Assembly: GCA_964019415.1 (NCBI GenBank)
Contig: OZ025888.1
Span: forward strand, 4,717,036-4,781,035
Origin: Ianthella basta
Lineage: Eukaryota; Porifera; Demospongiae; Verongiida; Ianthellidae
Length of the DNA stretch: 64,000 nt
Reading direction: 5' to 3'
Shown here one piece after another: positions 1-9,745 of the stretch. Below the pieces are notes generated by a model, which ran no database searches, was not told the DNA's origin, and saw nothing but the letters and a program-made list of their open reading frames with translations. The translations under genes were made by a program, and so were the position numbers. Position 1 is the first letter of the stretch. Each line of letters begins with the position of its first letter.

Positions 1-177
1 TAGATGTGAGTCTGTTGTGGTGTTGTGTCTGCTGGTGTGTGTGTAAATTTAATTGTTTATTCCTCTGCTTCTGGACCTCTCCCTCCCTTTCTTGCTCCCT
101 ATCCATCCGCTTTCCTCCTTCCTTCCCTTCCTTCCTATCCCTCCTCCTTCCATCCACTCTCACTGTCCTCTGCTCAG

Positions 178-270
178 ATTTACCTGACCACTGGGGATGA
201 AGGCTTTACTATCATCATCTGTGACTTTGAGAGCACTGACCTCAATATCTCCCATGCAAGCACTTCTTGA
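178..270 (+). CDS. Candidate terminal coding exon, gene entering from the left
   Basis: A long pyrimidine tract (about 75-175) ends in a CAG acceptor at 175-177. It is followed by a frame that stays open from 178 and stops with TGA at 268-270, giving about 30 residues. The other two frames stop within a few codons, which favours this one. I do not recognise the peptide and the rest of the gene lies left of the window. A GTAAG at 288-292 just after the stop could be a donor, so the gene may continue or carry a 3' UTR intron. Confidence 0.3.
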   Translation: MYLTTGDEGFTIIICDFESTDLNISHASTS

Positions 271-425
271 CTCAAACCGTAAGACCAGTCACCACCAGTT
301 GTACTGTCTAGCAAGGAGGTCATTTATATCAAAAGTTTAATCATGCATGTTTTTGTCCATATTTATGTATTTGCAACTTTCTTTCTGTCTGCATGCATGC
401 CCAATTGACTAGACATATATATGCT

Positions 426-452
426 CCCCCCCCCCCCCCCACACACACACAG
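426..452. repeat. Poly-C and (CA)n tract
   Basis: Fourteen or more C residues run straight into a short CA repeat. The tract abuts the AG that would serve as acceptor of the exon at 453. Confidence 0.8.
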
Positions 453-529
453 GTACAAGCTCGATCAATTTACTGGACAGTTGTTTCTGGAAGATTCTTG
501 CACTTCAAGCTGGAATTGACTCGGTTTCC
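453..529 (+). CDS. Candidate internal exon, unknown product
   Basis: A C-run plus CA-run (426-452) supplies a 3' splice-site-like tract ending in AG at 451-452. The following 77 bases are open in two frames and end at a strong donor, GTAAGTG, at 530. One reading contains the piece YWTVVSGRFLHFKLELTRF, which looks protein-like but which I cannot assign. It may belong to the same gene as the exon at 178-270 or to an alternative transcript. A plus-strand AATAAA lies downstream near 1046. Confidence 0.2.
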
Positions 530-1157
530 GTAAGTGTACTTTTTTCTAGTGTCTGTAGTTGACGTGCTAGTCATGAAGTGCAGCCATGCACACTTCAGTA
601 TAGCAGCCAGCCTTCACTAGTCAAAGCATTTGATGTACAGTGGTCCTGTCTATAGTAGTCACTGTATAATGCAGTCACCCATCTAAAGCAGCCAGCCTCC
701 CCTGGTCCAAAATTTGAGTGTGTGTGCGTGTGTACAGCTTCCTCAAATGTAATGTATGCTCCTGTATACAGTACATGTTAACTTAGTTCCATGGCCATTC
801 TCATTTCTCTAATAATAATAACGAATGTGCTTCTCACTTTAAACTAGCCAAACAAAAATGGAGTGAGCGTATATACCCAATCCCATGCAGTAACTCTTAC
901 AAGATAATGAATTTTGTTATAAATGGAAATACTAAGCACTTGGTATTGATACCATATGAACTTGCACACAGCTGCAAACTCCTGTGATACAACAAAGCCG
1001 CCAACAAGAACGCCCTGGAACACAGGTCATCATGACATGCTACCAATAAAGCAGTGTTGTATATTTCGGTGATGGTTCATCTGCACTATCCTTGTCAGCT
1101 GTGAATCAAGCTTGTGGATGAAAGGAGCACTCCAAAGGATGCACACTTCACACTTCC
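530..1157. other. Non-coding, contains a dispersed repeat
   Basis: No convincing exon. The stretch at about 595-715 holds copies of a dispersed repeat built around the words CAGCCAGCCTC and GCAGTCACC. Relatives recur at 14340-14600 and 53990-54140. A plus-strand AATAAA near 1046 could serve a gene to the left. Confidence 0.5.
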
Positions 1158-4100
1158 TCACTGCTGCACACCGATGGAGTTCACTGTCACTCCACAGCAG
1201 TCCTTCAAGAAGAGAGTGGCAAGGTTCTTCAACCTAGGCCTGTCATCAGAGGCTGCAAACTGCTGCATCAGGTCCACAACGAGTTGGGCTGTAATCGCTG
1301 AAAGGAGAATTTGATTCAAAAATCACTAAGGAAACCTCCAAAGGTATCACATGCAAGTAAGTTAGGACACATTACTACATTCCAACAGAATCTGATATCG
1401 TCTATCATGATAATTACATTTGTGCCACACTGCCCGAACACACGGATGTAAAGGACCATCCACTCCTCTCATCCTTACCTTCTTTTGTGCGAGGACTGTA
1501 CATGTAGATGAGGGAAGTGATGGCGGACAGAACTGTCTCTTCATTGGCACTACACAAGCGGAGAAGTGACTACAACATGAGCAATGCTAACTCACACACA
1601 GCATCCAATGCATTCGATAGACTGTAAGGAAAATAGCAGCTGGGGACGTTTAGTTGAAGCTGTGCTTCAAATCTAGGCCCTCCCAAGACCAATCAACTAT
1701 CAATGTTGTGAATGGCAATATCTAGGTCCATTGCAATCCACTTTCTGAGAAGCAAGAAGTAATCTGGACAGCAATGTGATAGCTCTGTGCCTTCCCCAGT
1801 GCCCAATTGTACAGGTGACCTAAGACACTGTCACAGCTACACACAACACACCTTGTGAGAGACTTGACTGTCAACTCAATGCCATCATTGTCAACCAGGT
1901 AGTCCCTGTTCACAGGGTCTGCACACAAAATAGAGACACTGCATTACATGCAAAGCACCATGGTAACCACCTGACCATTCTGTGAAGCTAGAGATATATA
2001 CGTAGTGTGGAGTGTACTTCAAGTGACCCCCCACTAAACGTCTCACCATGGCCATCCCAATCACAGTTTATAATGGCATGCAGTTAGAGGTGGGGAATGG
2101 ACTCAGGGTCTCACATGGAAGATTAATCAACACCTTACCACATACAGAGGTATGATCTCGTTCCCAGCCCACTTCCGACCGGTCTGGTACTGTATCTTTG
2201 GGCCCATTCCTTGGCTTGCCTCAATGCATCTTAAATAATTTCGACCAATCAGATTGCTGCTTGGTCACATGTCTACTAAAACCACACGCGAGCCTCATAT
2301 GTGAAGCTACAGGTGATGGTCTCAAACATTGTTTTTGGATCACAGATATATGCACAGAACTTGATGCCAATTGTGGATTATCCATAATTATACATAATCC
2401 AAAAAGAACCTTAATTTTACACCCTGAGACTCATCCCTATACAGCTTTATGTACAAGTTTTGCATGTGCTTTTTGGTTCAAGGAACAGCCTAATAATACC
2501 AGATCATCCTTTCTGTGGCCATTTTGTTAGTGGAATTGGTGGGCTGGGAACAAGACAGGGCCGTAGCACCCAGTCCGGCCGGTCCGGTTTTTGTTGCTGG
2601 AACAAAAATTCTAAATATTGAAGATATGCATTTAAAACACACTTTCAAATTGGGAGGAGGGTACTGGCCTAAGGTTAAACAACGTTCTAAAAGCAGAGTG
2701 GTCTTGTTACAGTGTTGCAGGACTTAGTTTGAACAAGGAATAGCCAGATACTTAGTCCTCTAACCAACCTTAATGGCGGCAGCCATTTTACGGATGTCGC
2801 ATGACGTTTTCTGATGTGTAAAATGATGCGTTAATCGATTGCCGTGCAAAATCAGACAGCACAGTAGCGCTTCAGCCATGTAAGGTGGATTTATGCAACC
2901 TTGCAACAGTTCCTACAGCATGGACAGTTGTTACCTAGGATACGTACTGGTACTGTAGTCACCTATTATATATCACCCTGTTCGTATCCTAGGTAACGAC
3001 TACCCAGGTATGGGAACTGTTGCAAGGTTGCATAAATCCGCTGTACATGGATGTATGCATGTTGCATGGTGGTATATATTTGTACATGGGAACATGTACG
3101 TAGCCTGAATGGACATATGCATGCAATAGGATACGTAGTCTCCTGTGGCAACCCTAGCTATTGCACACTCACATGTACACTTGCACTATCATACGCAAGC
3201 GGAGAAACAGGGGATGGTAGCAAGACCGCAAGCGCGGCAAAATGTTGGCAGATGTAGGGATGGTGAAAACGTATTCAAAGTCAGCGCATGTTAATGACCT
3301 GGGTTTTGCACAGACCAGCCCTCCTTGTTGCATGGACCGGCTAGGCTGGCCCCCATCTTTGCATGGACCGGCCCTCCTCCTGTTTTTGGAGGAAACATTT
3401 TTACACACCCTTTGCACTGTTGGTGTCTTCCAGTCAAGGGAAGGAGAGATTTGTGCTGCCTAGCATCAGAGAGACAGCCAAAAAAACACTAGATTTCGAT
3501 TTTTAATGCGCTATCTTCTTATTTCAACGCACTGTATTATCTGTTACATGACACTTGATCGCCTTTCCTGCTGTAAGTGCCTGTTGGTCTATGTTACATT
3601 TTTTCGTACTCATTGGAGTGTTGATGGGCCTAGAATTGCTCCAAAAGTACACACGGAACATCTAAATTTTAAAATTTTTCTGGGGGCATGCCCGCAGCCC
3701 CCCTAGTTTGTATCACGTCATCTATGGCCTGACCGGTTTTTATCCTGGTGCTACGGCCCTGCAAGACTAATACAGAAGCACGAAGAGAACTCTTCAACCA
3801 CATGCCATAAATTAATCAGATTTTCCAAGTCTCTACGTACTTACCTGCACAGCAGTTGCACACCCCACTCATTGCAAATTCTATCGCCTTCTCGTCGGTC
3901 TCATCTGCCAGCACATCTATGTATGAAGTGGTAGGAGGGAAGGGGAAGGAGTTATTGACCTGTAAAAATACAAAGCCAGTGGCACTCAATACACAGTCAA
4001 TGTACAGTACAGCTACTGCAGACATGCCTGAAAGTACGTGTACCACACACACACAGGTACATATAGGTGATCATACAACTAACAAATATGCATTCATTCG

Positions 4101-4499
4101 GCTCTCAGCAATACACTTATTCCGAACATGCACTCACCCAAGAACAAGTCCAACACATTCAACTTCTGGAAATGTTCATAGTTGATTGGGTCGTACGCAA
4201 AGTTGCCCAAATTGGCCAGGATCTGGAGCTTGTGTTCTGCACACAACACACAGAGGAGGGAGGTTACGCACAGAGAGAACAGGTACCAATTTGTGAGGCA
4301 ATTATGCTAAACTAGGTTAGGGTTAGAACTGATTTAAAAGTCAATGACACGACAAACTCCATGGAAGGACAGAAAGGCATACAGGCTAACCTGATTTGTC
4401 TGTGTCCTGGTACTCTGTCACCAACGCTTGGAGGTAGTGAAACCTGTCCAGATCATCAGCGCCGGTTTTCTTGTCTAAGTATGCCTGACTACTGAACAT
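1158..4499 (-). CDS. ARMC7: Armadillo repeat-containing protein 7 (six exons)
   Basis: Six minus-strand exons join in frame: 4499-4391, 4236-4138, 3916-3845, 1918-1852, 1549-1479 and 1297-1158. They give 185 residues, against just under 200 in vertebrate ARMC7. Every junction has GT donor and AG acceptor and phases agree. The order of blocks follows the family: [13 protein letters not shown], then [22 protein letters not shown] joined to [27 protein letters not shown], and [12 protein letters not shown] near the C terminus. This is a short armadillo-repeat protein reported as a spliceosome-associated factor; the role is family knowledge, not visible here. The start ATG sits 125 bp from the divergent SFT2 gene. 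The third intron (1919-3844) is inflated by a 1.2-kb inverted-repeat element. A longer acceptor option for exon 3 at 3959 puts a stop in frame, so 3916 is chosen. Confidence 0.92.
2154..2555. mobile_element. Degenerate fold-back element, CTCGTTCCCAG ends
   Basis: Left terminus ATCTCGTTCCCAGCCCAC near 2154 is mirrored by GTGGGCTGGGAACAAGA near 2539-2555. The ends resemble the TAGTCTCGTCCCAG family seen at 31617 and 35367, but no target duplication is clear because another element abuts the right end. Confidence 0.4.
2556..3761. mobile_element. 1.2-kb terminal-inverted-repeat element in ARMC7 intron
   Basis: It begins CAGGGCCGTAGCACC and ends with the exact reverse complement GGTGCTACGGCCCTG. 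The 5-bp sequence CAAGA flanks both ends (2551-2555 and 3762-3766) as a target duplication. It has no transposase frame, so it is non-autonomous. The CAGGG terminus resembles hAT elements, but 5 bp is shorter than the usual 8-bp hAT duplication. A related end occurs near 61873. The interior at about 3205-3315 matches 34270-34355. Confidence 0.7.
2876..3050. mobile_element. MITE with about 75-bp inverted arms
   Basis: The left arm (2876-2950) and right arm (2983-3050) are imperfect reverse complements sharing GGATTTATGCAACCTTGC and TTACCTAGGATACG. It is nested inside the element at 2556-3761. A relative lies at 6701-6880. Confidence 0.75.
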
Positions 4500-4624
4500 A
4501 ATTTATCTCGCTGCCTGGTCTATCGCGCCATTTTAGGTTGTCTTGGTCACGTGACCATAGTCGCATGACCGTGAGCTAACCCAGGCATAGTATTCTCTCC
4601 ACTATCTATGACCCAAGGAGCAAA
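4500..4624. promoter_or_regulatory. Shared divergent promoter of ARMC7 and SFT2 gene
   Basis: Only 125 bp separate the two start codons. The segment contains GCGCCATTTT (about 4526-4535) and a perfect 12-bp palindrome GGTCACGTGACC at 4545-4556, an E-box of the USF/MITF/TFEB type. No TATA box is evident. The layout is that of a compact bidirectional housekeeping promoter. Confidence 0.65.
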
Positions 4625-5260
4625 ATGGACAAGCTTTCCGATTCTTTCAAACGTATATTCAAGAGCGAAGATGAGGAGGAACCAGAAGAGGAGCAGACAT
4701 TTGTGTCCGAGGTATTACCTTTGTTCCACAACGCCTGATGCGTCAGACTCAATTCTAGTGTCTAACTTAGGTCCAATGTATAACTACTCGGACGGTTTAC
4801 TCAGAAGAAGAATCAATTTTACAGGCTTAGATCAGATGGATTCCCTGCTATTTAATTGAATATTGCTGTAATTCAATTAAGAACTGCCTACACAGAGACA
4901 TGCAATCAAATAGTCTATTTATTCACTCACTAGTACTGTATTAATTTGTCAGCAAGCACACCTGTTTACTGGTGCTGTTAGCAGAGATCTTGCAAATCTG
5001 TTGATACTTAGATTTGTTTACAAGGTATGTGTGTGTGTGTGGTATTGCATTTCCTACAGGTTCGTAAACGCCTCAACTTGACGTGGAAGCAGAGAATAAT
5101 AGGATTCCTCATAACATTCCTGGTTGCTTGTGGTTTTGCCATACTTGTGAGTCAATCAATGGTTGTTTTTAGTGAGTGCACACACATGGCTATTTAAGCC
5201 TAAGCTCTGGCAGAGGGCAAGTCACACACAAACACATGCTGTCTATCTCTCTCGCATGCA

Positions 5261-5300
<40 letters not shown>

Positions 5301-7899
5301 CACACATGAAGTACACCAACCAGGCTATTTGTCAGCGTTTAGTGCAAAGCTTTCTCACACAATTCAATTTCTGTTTATTTATTTCACTGAATATGCAAAT
5401 TCTGTCGAAATGTACCACATGCTCACATGGGTTGCAATGGTTTACGGAATAAGAAAATTAGAAAGGGTTGGTTCTCTAATACCAGCTTCACAACAGGGTT
5501 GAAAACCTTGCCGACGTTTCGACCAGATGCTCTGGTCTTCTTCAGGGCGAAGGTTCAATGTTTGTGCAGTGCCATTTGTGGTTGTGACCATCATGCCGTT
5601 ATAATAATGTTGGGGCCTTCCTCTCTTGTGCTACATGCACCTACACTCCTTGTGTTCTGTAGGGAGTCATTTTCGCAGCCGTACGCAATCCAGTAGCATT
5701 TGGCATTCTCTTTTGCATCGGCACTCTGATTGGTGTCATTAGGTGAGTCCTTGCGTGGCATTCAGGGAAGGAGGGATGACGTCTGTGTTGTATGTGTTGG
5801 CAGCTTAGGGAGGAGCACTATCTGCACACGGTGTGTATTCAATACCTGATTGCATTCAACAAGCAACCACCTGTGCCAATGTAGCTCCCTACAGCTTACA
5901 GTGAAAGAGAGAAAACTTCTGAGCAGGAGCTGTAGCACACAATTATATCAGAAACTGGACATTTGGCTGTGTATGTCTTTGCAGTTTAGCCTTTAGCAGC
6001 TGACAAAGCCTTCATGGCTGAAACATACAGTGTTTGACTTCTTGGTCTGCTGCATTCCTTGTTCAGAAATTCTCTCTCTTTCACTGACCCTACACGACTG
6101 TGAGCCTCTGCAGCATAATTGACAGCCATTAATGTTGTGACTGACCACCTGTCTTCTTTATTGTCATCCCTCCCCCCCCCCCCCCCCCCCCTGCCCCACT
6201 CCACAAACCTGTAGCACATTCTTTCTCATCTCTCCCATTGAGCAAGTCAAGAAGATGCTGAACGTTGTGAAGATCATATGTGTCGTTGTGTTCGTGGTGA
6301 GTTTAGCCTGTGTGGAGCATGGTACCTGGTAGCTGGCCCAGTAATACAATTGTCTCTCTCTCTGCGCCTGCTGTAAGACACACGTGATCGCACTGTGTAT
6401 GTGTTTCTTACCATGTTCGTAGTCTGCTACTTTGCGGTGTTTCAACAAGGTGTTCTAGTTAGTCTACTCCCTTGGTTCTTGTCTTGACAACAGTTACTGC
6501 TGTTATGTCCACCCACATCCATTGTTTGCCATCAAATCTAGAATGCTTGTTCAGCATGCCATAGGGTTGGGTATCTATGAACATGCCCAATGATAAATGG
6601 TGTGAAGCTGGGTGCTTCGTGTGATGTAATGACAATAGCACTATTAATAGTGACATTACATCATTTGCCATATCCAGACAATTGTTCTAACATCTTTCTG
6701 TACAGCAGATTGATGCAATCTTGCAACCATTCTCAAACCTTGGGCACTCATTATCAATGCTGCTAACCGAGTGGCAGTCATATGTTAGGTGTGTACGGTA
6801 CTGGGCTGTTTACATATATCCTAGGTTAGGACTGCCCAAGGTTTGGGAAGTGATTGCAAGATTGCATAATCTGCTGCACCTATACGTACGTATGTATATC
6901 CCTAGTCTGGTGCGCTAGCCCCTACTTCTGGCCCCCAATTGCGCGTGGGCAGGGAAAAACGCGCAAATTGGGGTCCGGAAGTAGGGGCTAGCACACCAGA
7001 CTAGTATATCCCACGAACGTGAAACTGATCAATCAAATGCACCATACCCGATGGTGCACTAAGTGACATCACCATCATCACAGTCATTTGCACTCTAAGT
7101 AAATGTCACTGTCAGCAAATGAAACAATGTTGGCTTACACTAGCCAAACGTGATGTAAGCTGAGTCAGCAGAGATAAATCCATTAGTGGGACAAAAGTCA
7201 GCCATTTCTTCAGTTGGTAAATGTGTAGTAATGCATAGTACAACTGACCAATTGCTTGGTTTTTGAAACTGTAATGTGACCATACGTTTCTCCATTGCCA
7301 TAAGCTTTGTATCAGTGTGACCACCCCTTTCAATATTGAGTAGTGAAAGCAGTTTGGTGTGTATTCTTGTTCACATAGCGATATGTCTACAAGACGTGTG
7401 GCTATACTTCAGTTCTGAGCTTCAGTTGATATTTACGTCTTTGTAACACACATTGCTGTGACCCAGTCTGTTTTGAAATGCTGTGTGTGTGTCTCCTTGT
7501 GTAGATTGCCTTCGCCCTCACCCTGTGTGCTGCGTTCTGGGTAAGCAGTGTCTGAAGTTGTATGTGTGTTGTGTCTGTAATGATTTAATGCTTGTGAGCT
7601 GCATTCTTGCACTGTGTTTCTCAGCCTTCCCAGTTACACACTCACTCGCCCTCTTCTGTCTCCCCTCCCCCCTCCCCCATCCCATTCATCTATTCTCTTC
7701 CTTTCCCCTCCTCCGCTCCTCCCCTCACCACCTCCCTCCCTATCATTCTCTCCTCCCTACCCTCCCAATATCCTCTTCTCTCCCTCTCCTTGGCCTTGCT
7801 CAGTGGACCAGTGTCTCAGGATTGGCAATACTCTTTGGAGTTATCCAGTTCGTGGCACTGGCTGTCTACTGTGTGCTACTTATTCCCTATGCGCAGTGA
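4625..7899 (+). CDS. SFT2D: SFT2-family vesicle transport protein (six exons)
   Basis: Exons 4625-4711, 5060-5146, 5663-5742, 6215-6296, 7505-7540 and 7804-7899 join in frame to 155 residues, the usual length for SFT2 proteins. The N terminus is acidic and cytosolic (KSEDEEEPEEEQ), followed by KRLNLTWKQRIIGF and four hydrophobic segments (about 42-58, 62-82, 98-126 and 130-150). The family loop FFLISPIEQVKKML lies at about 86-99 and the end is VLLIPYAQ. SFT2 proteins act in Golgi/endosome retrograde vesicle fusion; this comes from family knowledge. The annotated stop comes right after IPYAQ, where relatives carry a few more residues. The same bases (CA then GTGAGT at 7896) form a good donor, so a small seventh exon is possible. 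Confidence 0.9.
5265..5303. repeat. (CA)n microsatellite
   Basis: A run of CA dinucleotides with one CG interruption in intron 2 of the SFT2 gene. Confidence 0.9.
5504..5555 (-). ncRNA. Hammerhead-ribozyme-like motif of a Penelope-type repeat
   Basis: Read on the minus strand, stem I is AACCTTCGCC pairing with GGCAAGGTT at the far end, with one bulged C. Core CTGAAGA fits the hammerhead CUGANGA box. Stem II is GACCAGA, loop GCA, then TCTGGTC (7 bp). GAAACGTC follows, supplying the GAAA box, a minimal stem III and the GTC cleavage triplet. One extra A lies between the core and stem II, so activity is uncertain. Very short stem III hammerheads are known from Penelope-like elements. The surrounding repeat (about 5455-5560) has a second, inverted copy at 40606-40781. 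Confidence 0.55.
6170..6192. repeat. Poly-C tract upstream of SFT2 exon 4
   Basis: A run of about 20 C residues stands about 22 bases before the acceptor at 6213-6214. It probably acts as part of the pyrimidine tract. Confidence 0.85.
6701..6880. mobile_element. MITE related to the one at 2876
   Basis: The left end CAGCAGATTGATGCAATC mirrors the right end GATTGCATAATCTGCTGC. Inner arms share TCCCAAACCTTGGGCA-like sequence. It lies in intron 4 of the SFT2 gene. Confidence 0.7.
6903..7003. mobile_element. 101-bp fold-back MITE with 9-bp target duplication
   Basis: It begins TAGTCTGGTGCGCTAGCCCC and ends with the near-perfect reverse complement. It is flanked on both sides by GTATATCCC (6894-6902 and 7004-7012). 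The arms are about 45 bp with a tiny loop. The 9-bp duplication is typical of Mutator-type integration. It lies in SFT2 intron 4. Confidence 0.85.
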
Positions 7900-9639
7900 G
7901 TTGGTACCATCAATGGTACTGATTAGTATGAACGTCTCCACACAATCTTACAAGTGCTGATTACCACACACCTATAGGTCACCGGGTACAACCACTTACA
8001 TAATTGGGACCATTATCTTGTTATAATGTTGTGTTCCTCCATGTGCTGAGGGGCTGTAGGTAGCCGACCTTTAGGTGACCTTTGACCCTTGGTACACTAT
8101 CACCACCCTCTAATAGCATGAGAGGGATGTGTTATGTGCAATGCCACAGGATGACAGATATTAAAGGGCAGGTTGAACCAGGGTTGAACTGAAAATAGTG
8201 TTAGCCACTGCAACAGCTTGTCAATCAGTCATGTGACACTGTTAACACATGCTGTAATGGGACAGTGTCAGCACGCACACAGGGAGGTCACCAACACGCC
8301 ATGAAAGTGTGAGAGTTGAGGATGCAGCAATGTCAGCAACCTTGTTATTTTGCAGTACTGTATGACACTTCTGCTATGCTTTGCCAAGGGCATGCATGCA
8401 TGTGAAGGAACCGCTTATGGACTTGCTAAGACCCTACGATGTGATCTGAGTTGAATGACACTCCCTTTGGGCAAACACATCAGCAGAGTCAGTTCTTGAT
8501 TGGCATTTCAATGCAATGTTCCACTTGTCACGGCCTTTGTCAAGCACGCAGTCATTGCATTGAATAGAATTATTAATCAAAAAGTGATTTTGCTGGTGTA
8601 CTGCTGCTGATACTGCCAATGTATAATAGTTTTCATGACTTGATAATAGTGTTAATGGGGCATTAGTACCTGCAATTGAATCAAGTGTATTGGTACGGGA
8701 GCAGCCGCATCCCTCCACATCAATAGGCCATTTACCCAGTTACAGTACACAAATATGGGATGGCAGAATGGACAGAGATGATTGCAACCCATTTTAACAG
8801 GACTGTACACTAAGAGAATGAAGGCCATGTTGTTTGTACTTACAGACCTGTTAACCTACGCTCTGACTAGTTTGAAGAAGCCTGAGTGACTAGGGAAGTC
8901 TGAATATTTGGTTCCTTTTCAGTAGCCAACTTCATACAAATTCCATGTCTTTTGGTCGCTTGAGCTACCTTCTTCCGAGAATTATGACTCACATTTGCTG
9001 TAGATTAATTACTGATGAAAGCTGTTGAAGCATTCAGAAGTATTTATACGTGGAAAATGTAAATGAATGAAGTGTGGATGGACTGTAATCTGAGGTCTGG
9101 CCTTGCACTTTACTAAGAGATAATCAGTTGACCGCATGTTTAGCCTAATGGGATAACCTAGAACAGATGTTAGCAAACAGCACCTTGTACTGTTTCCTTG
9201 TGTGCAGCACATGTACGGAATCCTCTTCTCTACTGCAGAGAGTTTCTCAAGTCCACTTTCGGCAAGCTTGGAACTTGGATTGTATCTTGAGCTGTGTGGT
9301 ACACCAGACTGACACATTATACACACAGGAACCACATCACACTGTACATCTCTGGCCTGTGTACAGCTACACACAGCATGGTTTAAATTAGCTAGTTAAC
9401 AGTTAGTAGCTCTCTACATTTTATGGCACAATCATCAACATGTTGGGTAGTTCTTGCTCTACTGTCAAAGGACAGGACTGACAAACAACAGGACACCTGT
9501 CTAGTCAGGGCAGTGCCTACGACCCAGCTACTTACGTAGAGATGTGCACCAACCCACCTCTGAAATAAGGACACTTATCGAATATGAGAGGGCCTGCACG
9601 CATAATAATTATATGCTAAAAGGAGCGATACCATAGTCG
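7900..9639. other. Intergenic, no gene seen
   Basis: No exon could be supported. About 8865-8900 (GCCTGAGTGACTAGG) and 9440-9570 (words such as GAGATGTGCACCAACCCACC) match the flank upstream of receptor B (17760-18010). These are the decayed outer part of the A/B duplication. Confidence 0.5.
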
Positions 9640-9745
9640 CCTCTGTTATTATAACGTGGGCGCTTACTTGGAAGCTATAAAAATATCATTTTTAGTTGAG
9701 TGCTTCCGACTACGTTAGAGTGTCTGAAGTTGGGAGCTTGACAAG
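9640..9745 (+). promoter_or_regulatory. Core promoter of receptor gene A
   Basis: CTATAAAAAT at about 9674 lies about 70 bp before the start codon and is a TATA box. Upstream, ATAACGTGGGCGCTT is shared with the region upstream of copies B and E, where the phrase reads TATAGCGTGGGCGCTT. The leader GAAGTTGGGAG-TTGACAAGATG is also shared. Confidence 0.6.

Noticed and set aside
3845-3959. Longer version of ARMC7 exon 3 with [12 protein letters not shown]
   Set aside because: Joining it to the upstream donor gives an immediate in-frame stop. The shorter exon from 3916 joins perfectly and matches the family.
7483-7960. Overlapping plus-strand frames rich in Ser/Pro/Leu
   Set aside because: They read through the pyrimidine tract before SFT2 exon 6. 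Only 7505-7540 and 7804-7899 are coding.
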